A stretch of DNA of 13,986 nt from an uncultured Eubacteriales bacterium. GTDB taxonomy: Bacteria > Bacillota > Clostridia > Lachnospirales > Bianqueaceae. A model generated the notes under the pieces. That model had not been told where the DNA came from. It did not search any database and saw only the letters and a list, made by a program, of their open reading frames with translations. This document shows positions 6,978 through 13,986 of this stretch, one piece after another. Positions within the stretch are counted from its first letter, which is position 1, and the number at the start of each line of letters is the position of its first letter. The stretch covers positions 1 through 13,986 of the forward strand of contig ONYR01000226.1 of the NCBI GenBank assembly GCA_900322165.1, written 5' to 3'. The position numbers and the translations under genes are program-made.

Positions 6978-7009
6978 AAAAAAGGCAGGGGAATTCCCCT
7001 GCCTTTTTT
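6978..7009. terminator. Self-complementary terminator of fba, containing the fold point of the window
   Basis: Six A (6978-6983), GGCAGGGG, AATT, CCCCTGCC and six T (7004-7009) form a 32-bp perfect palindrome with a 27-base offset from the fba stop. It is a textbook rho-independent hairpin with a U-tract, and it works equally in both directions. The exact centre of the 14-kb palindrome (6993/6994) lies in its AATT. The native terminator was probably already a palindrome of about 20-32 bp, and sequence to the right of it in this window is a mirror rather than the true downstream region. Confidence 0.85.
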
Positions 7010-7036
7010 CGTTTCCATTCATTGAACGAATCAAAC

Positions 7037-7900
7037 TCAAGCTTTATCGTTGGAGCCGAAAAGGTAGATCTTCTCAAGCACCTTCGCCTTGATCGCAGCC
7101 GCACCGGGCGCGAGCAGTTTGCGCGGGTCGAAACCTTTGCCCTTCTGATCCTTGCCGGCTTCGATGTATTCGCGGGTCGCAGCCGCAAAGACAAGCTGGC
7201 ACTCGGTATTGACGTTTACCTTAGCAACGCCCATGCGAACCGCCTGCTGAACCATCTCATCCGGAATTCCGCTTCCGCCGTGAAGAACCAGCGGCATATC
7301 TCCGGTCTTAGCCTTGATCGCTTCAAGAACGTCGAAACGAAGTCCCGGCCATCCTTCCGGATAGACACCGTGAATGTTTCCGATTCCGGCTGCAAGCATC
7401 GTGATGCCAAGATCAGCGATCTTCTTGCACTCGTCCGGATCAGCGCACTCGCCCATACCGACAACACCGTCTTCCTCGCCGCCGATGGCACCGACCTCAG
7501 CCTCAAGGGAAATACCCTTGGAAGCGCAAAGCTCTGCGAGCTCCTTGGTCTTAGCAAGGTTTTCTTCGATCGGAAGCGCGGATCCGTCAAACATAATGGA
7601 GGAGAAACCTGCCTCGATGCACTTCAGCGCGCCTTCGTAGGTGCCATGGTCAAGGTGCAGCGCAACCGGAACCGTAATGTTCTGATATTCCATGACATTG
7701 CGAACGATATCCGCTACATTCTTGAAACCGGCCATGTACTTACCGGCTCCCTCGGAAACCTGAACGATGACAGGGGCATTCGCTTCCTGCGCTGCGGCAA
7801 GAACGGACTTGGTCCACTCCAGGTTATTCAGGTTAAACGCACCGATCGCATAATGACCGGCCACTGCTTTTTCAAGCATTTCTTTTGCAGAAACGAGCAT
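7037..7900 (-). CDS. fba: Class II fructose-1,6-bisphosphate aldolase, mirror copy
   Basis: This is the identical 287-residue copy of the gene at 6087-6950, in the right arm of the palindrome. Start, ribosome binding site (7907-7913), active-site residues and terminator are all the same. The two copies face each other tail to tail, with 86 bp between their stop codons. Complete identity, including untranslated regions, argues that this is the same locus read twice and not a paralogue. Confidence 0.95.
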   Translation of the reverse strand: MLVSAKEMLEKAVAGHYAIGAFNLNNLEWTKSVLAAAQEANAPVIVQVSEGAGKYMAGFKNVADIVRNVMEYQNITVPVALHLDHGTYEGALKCIEAGFSSIMFDGSALPIEENLAKTKELAELCASKGISLEAEVGAIGGEEDGVVGMGECADPDECKKIADLGITMLAAGIGNIHGVYPEGWPGLRFDVLEAIKAKTGDMPLVLHGGSGIPDEMVQQAVRMGVAKVNVNTECQLVFAAATREYIEAGKDQKGKGFDPRKLLAPGAAAIKAKVLEKIYLFGSNDKA

Positions 7901-7947
7901 AATAAATCCTCCTGTGGATCTAAAGTTAAAAAACAAATACGCCTACG

Positions 7948-7976
7948 ATTATACCTTTTTGCGTATTTTTTTGCAA
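7948..7976 (-). promoter_or_regulatory. Promoter of fba, mirror copy
   Basis: On the minus strand, TTGCAA (7971-7976) and TATAAT (7948-7953) are 17 bp apart. They are identical to the pair at 6011-6039. Confidence 0.75.
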
Positions 7977-8002
7977 TATCTATCTTACCATTCAATGATG
8001 GA

Positions 8003-8031
8003 TTGACTCTGCTCTCCATCCCGATTAAGAT
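8003..8031 (+). promoter_or_regulatory. Promoter of the fucosidase gene, mirror copy
   Basis: TTGACT (8003-8008) and TAAGAT (8026-8031) are 17 bp apart. They are identical to the pair at 5956-5984. The palindrome TCACCGGTGA follows at 8053-8062. Confidence 0.65.
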
Positions 8032-8072
8032 ACGGTGAGAGAGAGATTTATATCACCGGTGAGGACCTTCTT

Positions 8073-9410
8073 ATGGAATTTGAATCCTATTTACGCGAAG
8101 CGGCTCAAGTCAAGCCATCAGCCAGACAGCTGGCATGGTTTGACACGGAGTTTTATGCCTTTGTCCATTTCTCACCCAACACCTATACCGACCTCGAATG
8201 GGGCACCGGCAAGGAAGATCCGGCTATCTTTGCTCCGGCTCATCTGGACTGTGATCAGTGGTGCGAAGCGATCCGGTCAGCCGGGATGAAAGCCATGATC
8301 CTGACAGCCAAGCATCATGACGGCTTCTGCCTCTGGCCTTCTGCCTACACCGATCACTGTGTCCGAAACGCAGGGGTCCCGGTCGATGTGGTTAAGGAAG
8401 CTTCCGAAGCCTGCCAAAGACACGGGCTCAAATTCGGCTTTTATCTCTCCCCCTGGGACCGGCACGATGCCCGTTACGGGAGCGAGGCTTACAATGATTA
8501 TTACTGTCACCAGCTTGAAGAACTGCTGACCGGGTACGGGGAGATCTTCTGCGTCTGGTTTGACAATGCCTGCGGCGAAGGGCTAAGCGGGATCCGTCAG
8601 CAGTATGATTTCCCGCGTTATATCAAGCTCATCCGTCAGCTTCAGCCCAATGCCGTGATCTTTAACGATTATGGTCCCGATACGCGCTGGGTCGGCAATG
8701 AAGGAGGGAAATCCCGTTTTGCCGAATGGTCGGTCGTTCCCTCTGAGCTCTGTCATCTCGCTGAAGTGCAAACCGGCCCCGGGCCGCTTGAAGGATCACT
8801 GCCCGGTATTTACAATCCGGATCCTGCAATCGGCTCGCTCTCTCAGATCCTCTACTCCAAAGGGCTTGTCTTCTGTCCCTCGGAGACCGATATGTCGATC
8901 CGGCCCGGATGGTTCTACCATGCCTCAGAACATCCCCATTCTCTGGAGCGTTTGTGGGATACGTATCTCCGAACTGTTGGCGGCAACAGCTGCCTGAACC
9001 TGAATATTCCGCCCAACCCCGACGGCCGGTTTGATCAGAAAGATGTGCAGCAGCTCAAAGAGCTCGGCGAACGGATCCGAATGACCTTCTCAACCGATCT
9101 GGCTCAAGGCCTGACACCTGATATCAAACAGCTCGGCCCGACCCAGTGTCAAATCACCCTCTCCTTCCCTCAGCCAACACAAGTCTCCTACGTCGTGCTT
9201 GCAGAAGCAATTGAATATGGGCAGCGCGTCGAATCATTCCGACTCAGTTCTTCCCTCGACTCCGGGCAGGAGTCCGTATGGTACTACGGAACGACGATCG
9301 GTCACAAGAAGATCTGCCAGCTTAGTCCTCGCACGATCGATCGCCTCACGCTCACGGTCACCGCGGCACGTGGTACACCGCTTCTCAAACCGATCCAGGT
9401 CTATGCATGA
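8073..9410 (+). CDS. GH29 alpha-L-fucosidase, subfamily B-like, mirror copy
   Basis: This is the identical 445-residue copy of the gene at 4577-5914, read here on the plus strand. GGTGAGG (8058-8064) precedes the ATG by 8 bases. The nucleophile Asp164 codon is at 8562-8564. The same absence of a signal peptide applies. The reading frame is intact, so the palindrome has not damaged the gene. Confidence 0.92.
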   Translation: MEFESYLREAAQVKPSARQLAWFDTEFYAFVHFSPNTYTDLEWGTGKEDPAIFAPAHLDCDQWCEAIRSAGMKAMILTAKHHDGFCLWPSAYTDHCVRNAGVPVDVVKEASEACQRHGLKFGFYLSPWDRHDARYGSEAYNDYYCHQLEELLTGYGEIFCVWFDNACGEGLSGIRQQYDFPRYIKLIRQLQPNAVIFNDYGPDTRWVGNEGGKSRFAEWSVVPSELCHLAEVQTGPGPLEGSLPGIYNPDPAIGSLSQILYSKGLVFCPSETDMSIRPGWFYHASEHPHSLERLWDTYLRTVGGNSCLNLNIPPNPDGRFDQKDVQQLKELGERIRMTFSTDLAQGLTPDIKQLGPTQCQITLSFPQPTQVSYVVLAEAIEYGQRVESFRLSSSLDSGQESVWYYGTTIGHKKICQLSPRTIDRLTLTVTAARGTPLLKPIQVYA

Positions 9411-9411
9411 T

Positions 9412-9450
9412 AAAAAGAAACCCGTCGTTTCACAAGGAAACGGCGGGTTT
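9412..9450. terminator. Bidirectional terminator between the fucosidase gene and glnS, mirror copy
   Basis: The arms are 9418-9431 and 9437-9450, with loop ACAAG. It is the mirror of the hairpin at 4537-4575, and its single non-Watson-Crick pair is a G.U wobble when transcribed from the plus strand (fucosidase side). Confidence 0.88.
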
Positions 9451-9464
9451 TGATTTCGTTATCA

Positions 9465-11159
9465 TTACTGCGGCTTGTAGGAGCTCTTCAGAGGAACGAT
9501 CTGATTGATGACAAGCTTGCCATCCTTCGAGTCTGCCGGATCAGTGATGAAATAACCGGTACGGACAAACTGATAGCGGGTTCCGAGAGGTTCTTTGCAG
9601 ACAGACGGTTCAACGAACGCATGGTCCATGATCGTTACCGAATTCGGATTGGTCATGTAATCCTGCGCCGCCTCATCATAGACGAAGAGATGGTCGTAGA
9701 GGCGAATCGTTGCAGGAACGCCTTCGGCGCAGCTGACATAGTGAATCGTGCCCTTGACCTTGCGGCCGTCCGGCGCGTTTCCACCCTTCGTCTCGGGATC
9801 ATAGGTGCAGTGGATCTCCTGAACCACACCGTTCTCATCCTTAACGACCTCATTGCAGGTCACGAGATACGCTCCCATCAAACGGACTTCACGGCCGGGA
9901 GCCATGCGGAAGAATTTCTTCTCCGGCTCTTCCATAAAGTCAGCCCGCTCAATATAGACTTCTCTCGAAAACGGTACCTTGCGGCTTCCAAGCTCGGGAT
10001 TTTCCGGATTGTTGACTACGTCAAAGAATTCGACCTGATTCTCCGGATAGTTCGTAATAACAACCTTAACCGGATCCAGCACGGCCATAACACGCTTATT
10101 CTGCAGTTTCAGATCCTCACGCAGGCAGTACTCAAGGAACGCATAGTCGATGGTCGCACCGCGGGACTTCGCAACACCCGTGTCGGCGATAAACTTCTTA
10201 ATGGACTCCGGCGTGTAGCCACGCTTGCGAAGACCGGCCAGAGTAGGCATTCTCGGGTCATCCCAACCGTCAACAACATGGTTCTCGACAAGCGCTCTCA
10301 GCTTACGCTTAGAGGTAACGACGTTCGTGATCTCCATGCGGGAGAACTCGATCTGTCTCGGCGGATGATCGAAGCATCCGACCTGCTCGATAAACCAGTT
10401 ATACAGCGGGCGATGGTCCTCAAATTCGAAGCTGCACAGCGAATAGGTTACACCCTCGATCGCATCGGACAGCGGATGGGCGAAATCGTACATCGGATAG
10501 ATGCACCACTTCGTTCCGGTCCGATGATGAGGCGTGTAGGAAATGCGGTACATCGCAGGGTCGCGCATATTCATATTCGGGGAGGACATGTCGATCTTGG
10601 CGCGAAGCACCTTCTCACCTTCCTTGAACTCGCCGTTCTTCATGCGGTCAAAAAGGTCAAGATTCTCTTCCACGCTGCGGTCGCGGTAGGGAGAATTCTT
10701 ACCGGGCTCCGTCAGCGTTCCGCGGTATTCACGCATCTCTTCCTGCGTCAGGTCATCCACATAGGCAACTCCCTTGCGGATCAGCTGAAGGGCAAATTCA
10801 TAAAGCTGATCATAGTACTCCGAAGCGTAGTACATATGCTCCCACTTGAAGCCCATCCAGCGAATATCGTTCATGATGCTGTCAACGTATTCGGTATCTT
10901 CCTTGCTGGGGTTGGTATCGTCAAAACGAAGGTTGCAGATACCGCCGTACTTTTCAGCGGTGCCGAAATCCACACAGATGGCTTTGATATGACCGATGTG
11001 CATGTAGCCGTTGGGTTCAGGCGGGAAACGAGTCTGAACGACCGTGTTCACGCCCTTCTCAAGATCGGCGTTGATCTCACGTTCAATAAAGTTTTCCGGC
11101 TCGGGAAGATGAAGGCCTTCCTTCTTTTCTTCCATGATCTCCATGTTTTTTTCGCTCAT
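9465..11159 (-). CDS. glnS: Glutaminyl-tRNA synthetase, mirror copy
   Basis: This is the identical 564-residue copy of the gene at 2828-4522, with the same HIGH motif, the same VTSKR loop and the same N-terminal extension. Two identical, mirror-placed copies of a single-copy tRNA synthetase gene are strong support for the artefact reading of this window. Confidence 0.96.
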   Translation of the reverse strand: MSEKNMEIMEEKKEGLHLPEPENFIEREINADLEKGVNTVVQTRFPPEPNGYMHIGHIKAICVDFGTAEKYGGICNLRFDDTNPSKEDTEYVDSIMNDIRWMGFKWEHMYYASEYYDQLYEFALQLIRKGVAYVDDLTQEEMREYRGTLTEPGKNSPYRDRSVEENLDLFDRMKNGEFKEGEKVLRAKIDMSSPNMNMRDPAMYRISYTPHHRTGTKWCIYPMYDFAHPLSDAIEGVTYSLCSFEFEDHRPLYNWFIEQVGCFDHPPRQIEFSRMEITNVVTSKRKLRALVENHVVDGWDDPRMPTLAGLRKRGYTPESIKKFIADTGVAKSRGATIDYAFLEYCLREDLKLQNKRVMAVLDPVKVVITNYPENQVEFFDVVNNPENPELGSRKVPFSREVYIERADFMEEPEKKFFRMAPGREVRLMGAYLVTCNEVVKDENGVVQEIHCTYDPETKGGNAPDGRKVKGTIHYVSCAEGVPATIRLYDHLFVYDEAAQDYMTNPNSVTIMDHAFVEPSVCKEPLGTRYQFVRTGYFITDPADSKDGKLVINQIVPLKSSYKPQ

Positions 11160-11194
11160 TGCTCTATCCTTATCTTTCGTTAGAATACGGATGT

Positions 11195-12799
11195 TTACGA
11201 CTGGTTGAACTCAGAGAGCTTCAGTCCCTTGTTATGGGAAAGGGCCCAATCGATATTCCAGTCGCTTGCAAACAACAGCAGGTCGTTGCCTTTCATATCC
11301 TGTACCACCTTGGTATCGGAGGTCAGCGTCAGCTGGCTCAGATCAAGGTCTTTATTATCGACCCAGCGGATCAGCTCATAAGGCAGCATTTCCATGCGTG
11401 TCTCAATATTATACTCATGGACAAGACGGTATGTCAACACGTCAAACTGCAGCGTACCGACAACGCCGACAATGACTTCCTCCATGCCTTTTCCGGGCTC
11501 AAGGAAGATCTGGATCGCACCTTCCTGCGCGATTTCCGTCGTGCCCTTAATAAACTGCTTACGCTTCAGGGAATCAACCTGGCGCAAACGGCAGAAATGT
11601 TCCGGCGCAAAGGTCGGGATCCCGTGATAGTGAATGATCTTGCTCGGGTCACAGATCGTATCGCCGATCGAAAAGATGCCGGGATCAAACACACTGATGA
11701 TATCCCCGGCATAGGCCACGTCCACGATTGAACGATCCTGTGCCATCAGCTGCGTCGGCTGCGAGATCTTGATCTTCTTGCCTTCCTGAACATGGTACAC
11801 TTCCATGCCTTTTTCAAACACACCGGAGCAGATACGCATAAACGCAACACGATCACGGTGCGCTTTATTCATGTTCGCCTGGATCTTGAACACAAATGCA
11901 GAGAACGGAGCCTCCGCGGGTTCTACGATCCCCTCTTCTGCTTCTCTCGGAAGCGGCGAGGTCGTCATGGAAAGGAACTCCTTCAGGAACGGTTCCACGC
12001 CGAAATTCGTCAGCGCCGAACCGAAGAACACCGGCGATAATTCACCGCGTCTCACCATCTCCATATCGAGCGGATGACCTGCACCGTCCAGCAGCTCGAG
12101 CTCTTCAATAAGCTGCTCTTTCGCATCTTCCCCGATCAGCTCACCCAGCGCGGGATCATCAAGCTCCATCGAAACCGCTTCGACTTCATGAGCACCGCCG
12201 AGTGCGGTACCTTCCGAAACGAACTTCAGCATGCGATTGTGCTGCCGATCATAGACACCCTGGAACGCTTTGCCGGAACCGATCGGCCAGTTGATCGGGC
12301 AGGTCTCGATGCCAAGCTCTCCTTCGATATCAGCCATCAGATCAAAGCTGTCCTTCGCTTCACGGTCCATCTTGTTGATGAACGTAAAAATCGGAATGCC
12401 GCGCATACGGCAGACCTTAAACAGCTTCCTTGTCTGGGCCTCAACGCCCTTGGATCCGTCGATGACCATGACCGCGGAATCCGCTGCCATCAGCGTACGG
12501 TAGGTATCTTCGGAGAAATCCTGATGGCCGGGCGTATCCAGAATATTGATGCAATAGCCGTCATAGCGGAACTGCATAACGGAAGAAGTAACCGAAATAC
12601 CACGCTGTTTCTCGATCTCCATCCAGTCGGAAACCGCATGGCGCATGTTCTTCTTTCCTTTAACCATACCGGCTTCCACGATTGCGCCTCCGTACAGCAG
12701 AAGCTTTTCCGTCAGCGTCGTTTTACCGGCATCCGGGTGCGAAATAATGGCAAAGGTACGTCTTTTTTCAATTTCCCTACGTGCCTCTGTAGAAATCAT
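11195..12799 (-). CDS. prfC: Peptide chain release factor 3, mirror copy
   Basis: This is the identical 534-residue copy of the gene at 1188-2792. The start at 12799 is chosen for the same reasons: GGAGG at 12812-12816 (minus strand), 12 bases before the ATG, and an N-terminal length like that of E. coli RF3. Longer in-frame starts up to 12847 would overlap ychF. Confidence 0.95.
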   Translation of the reverse strand: MISTEARREIEKRRTFAIISHPDAGKTTLTEKLLLYGGAIVEAGMVKGKKNMRHAVSDWMEIEKQRGISVTSSVMQFRYDGYCINILDTPGHQDFSEDTYRTLMAADSAVMVIDGSKGVEAQTRKLFKVCRMRGIPIFTFINKMDREAKDSFDLMADIEGELGIETCPINWPIGSGKAFQGVYDRQHNRMLKFVSEGTALGGAHEVEAVSMELDDPALGELIGEDAKEQLIEELELLDGAGHPLDMEMVRRGELSPVFFGSALTNFGVEPFLKEFLSMTTSPLPREAEEGIVEPAEAPFSAFVFKIQANMNKAHRDRVAFMRICSGVFEKGMEVYHVQEGKKIKISQPTQLMAQDRSIVDVAYAGDIISVFDPGIFSIGDTICDPSKIIHYHGIPTFAPEHFCRLRQVDSLKRKQFIKGTTEIAQEGAIQIFLEPGKGMEEVIVGVVGTLQFDVLTYRLVHEYNIETRMEMLPYELIRWVDNKDLDLSQLTLTSDTKVVQDMKGNDLLLFASDWNIDWALSHNKGLKLSEFNQS

Positions 12800-12818
12800 A
12801 GGTAACGGCATCCTCCCA

Positions 12819-13916
12819 TCAAACATTAAAGCGGAACAGCACGACATCGCCGTCCTTCATCTCATATTCCTTGCCCTCGGAACGGACAAGTCCCTTCTCA
12901 CGCGCGGCATTGTACGAACCGCAGGCGATCAGATCATCATAGGCAACGACCTCAGCCCGGATGAATCCTCTTTCAAAATCCGAGTGGATCTTGCCGGCGG
13001 CCTGAGGTGCGAGAGTCCCCTTCTTGATCGTCCAGGCACGGCTTTCGGTCGGTCCGGCTGTCAGGTAGCTGATCAGGCCAAGCAGGCTGTAGCTTGCCGC
13101 GATCAGACGGTCAAGACCGGTTCCGGTAATGCCCATCTCTTCGAGGAACATCTCCTTCTCCTCCGGATCCAGCGAAGCGATCTCCTCTTCGATCTTCGCG
13201 CAGACAACGAAAACCTCTTCTCCGGCTGCCTTCGCGTATTCACGCACCTTGGCAACATACGCGTTGCTCGCTCCGTCATCCGCAAGGTCATCCTCCAGCA
13301 CGTTGGCTGCGTAGATCACCGGTTTGGAACTGAGAAGCTCAAACGAATCCACGATCTTCTTCTCTTCCTCGCTCAGCTCCATCTCCTTAATGCGGTTTCC
13401 GTTTTCCAGCGTCTCATACACTTTCTCAACCAGTGCCAGCTCCGCGGCCGCGCTCTTGTCCATCTTGGCAGCCTTACCGAGGCGGGCTTTGCGGCGCTCG
13501 AGCATCTCCATATCCGAAAAGATCAGCTCCATGTTGATGGTCTCGATATCACGGATCGGATCCACAGAACCGTCCACATGAATGATATCGTCATCATCAA
13601 AGCAGCGAACGACATGAACGATCGCGTCACACTCGCGAATATGAGAAAGAAACTGGTTTCCGAGGCCCTCCCCCTTGCTCGCACCGCGCACAAGACCGGC
13701 GATATCGACAAACTCGATGATCGCAGGGGTCGTTTTCGCAGAATTGTACATCTTTGTCAAAACATCCAGACGCTTATCCGGAACCGCAGCGATTCCGATA
13801 TTCGGTTCGATCGTGCAGAACGGATAGTTTGCCGCCGCGGCGGCTCCTGCCTTTGTCAAGCAATTAAACAAGGTGCTCTTTCCGACATTCGGAAGGCCGA
13901 CGATACCTAATTTCAT
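12819..13916 (-). CDS. ychF: YchF/Ola1-type nucleotide-binding protein, mirror copy
   Basis: This is the identical 365-residue copy of the gene at 71-1168, with P-loop, NVLE motif and TGS domain unchanged. Its leader (13917-13986) reaches the right end of the window and mirrors the left end base for base. Confidence 0.96.
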   Translation of the reverse strand: MKLGIVGLPNVGKSTLFNCLTKAGAAAAANYPFCTIEPNIGIAAVPDKRLDVLTKMYNSAKTTPAIIEFVDIAGLVRGASKGEGLGNQFLSHIRECDAIVHVVRCFDDDDIIHVDGSVDPIRDIETINMELIFSDMEMLERRKARLGKAAKMDKSAAAELALVEKVYETLENGNRIKEMELSEEEKKIVDSFELLSSKPVIYAANVLEDDLADDGASNAYVAKVREYAKAAGEEVFVVCAKIEEEIASLDPEEKEMFLEEMGITGTGLDRLIAASYSLLGLISYLTAGPTESRAWTIKKGTLAPQAAGKIHSDFERGFIRAEVVAYDDLIACGSYNAAREKGLVRSEGKEYEMKDGDVVLFRFNV

Positions 13917-13986
13917 ATATTCTAAATCTCCTTTATTTTCAATGGTTTTTCGGGTTTTGGGGACACACTCCGCACCAATTCCGCAC

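Larger units (their letters stand above)
1..13986. repeat. Perfect inverted repeat spanning the whole window (two 6993-bp arms, no spacer)
   Basis: Arm 1-6993 and arm 6994-13986 are reverse complements. The first 50 bases match the reverse complement of the last 50 exactly. All gene boundaries pair as x and 13987-x, and the encoded proteins in the two arms are identical. The centre lies between 6993 and 6994, within GAATTC. No mismatch was seen in the segments compared by eye, so the arms have not diverged at all. This is what an assembly, amplification or read fold-back produces. A real duplication of this geometry would be expected to be unstable. For gene counting, treat one arm as real and the other as its mirror. 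Confidence 0.97.

Noticed and set aside
6969..7018. CRISPR, attachment site or integron-like recombination site at the axis
   Set aside because: There is only one dyad, directly after a stop codon, with flanking A and T tracts. That is a terminator, and no integrase or repeat-spacer pattern is present.
5949..7040. 363-residue open frame antisense to fba that crosses the palindrome axis (mirror 6947-8038)
   Set aside because: It is a shadow of the aldolase gene, and its first 47 bases lie past the axis in mirror sequence, so the frame exists partly because of the fold-back.
6793..7194. Two overlapping 99-residue frames on opposite strands (6793-7092 and 6895-7194) that encode the same peptide across the axis
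   Set aside because: The identity follows automatically from the palindrome. The frames are out of phase with fba and have no motif.
1..13986. Linear replicon with hairpin telomeres or a phage/plasmid inverted dimer
   Set aside because: No telomere resolvase, replication, partition, phage or transfer gene is present, the gene content is chromosomal housekeeping, and the axis is a gene terminator. It is kept only as a remote alternative in the findings.

Overview
The dominant fact about this window is that it is one perfect, spacer-free inverted repeat. Bases 6994-13986 are the reverse complement of bases 1-6993, and every gene in the left half has an identical partner at mirrored coordinates (position x pairs with 13987-x). 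There are therefore only about 7 kb of unique sequence and five distinct genes, each present twice. The fold point (6993/6994) lies exactly in the middle of a self-complementary rho-independent terminator downstream of the aldolase gene. The simplest reading is an assembly or amplification fold-back, not a real 14-kb palindrome, because very long perfect palindromes without a spacer are unstable in bacteria. A real inverted duplication or hairpin end cannot be excluded from the sequence alone.

The unique half has two parts. First, a rightward cluster of translation-related genes, ychF - prfC - glnS (71-4522), tightly spaced (19 and 35 bp gaps) and closed by a terminator at 4537-4575. Second, a leftward GH29 alpha-L-fucosidase gene (4577-5914), convergent with glnS and sharing its terminator, and divergent from a rightward class II fructose-bisphosphate aldolase gene (6087-6950). 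The 172-bp region between the last two carries two good sigma-70/sigma-A-type promoters back to back and some short inverted repeats that could be operators. The right half repeats all of this in mirror image.

The organism looks like a member of the Bacillota, probably a gut-associated anaerobe. The evidence is the strong AGGAGG-type ribosome binding sites, consensus -35/-10 promoters with 17-bp spacing, a B. subtilis FbaA-like class II aldolase, and a fucosidase of the type that cuts Lewis-type and milk or mucin glycans. A dedicated GlnRS is absent from many Bacillota but found in several clostridial-type lineages. Genus cannot be assigned from this sequence.

The genes are ordinary chromosomal housekeeping genes plus one glycan-degrading enzyme. 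I see no RNA genes, CRISPR array, transposase, phage gene or undescribed multi-gene system. The points worth checking are the palindrome itself, the cytoplasmic-looking GH29-B-type fucosidase and its promoter region, and a Thr-for-Met change in the GlnRS KMSKS-type loop.
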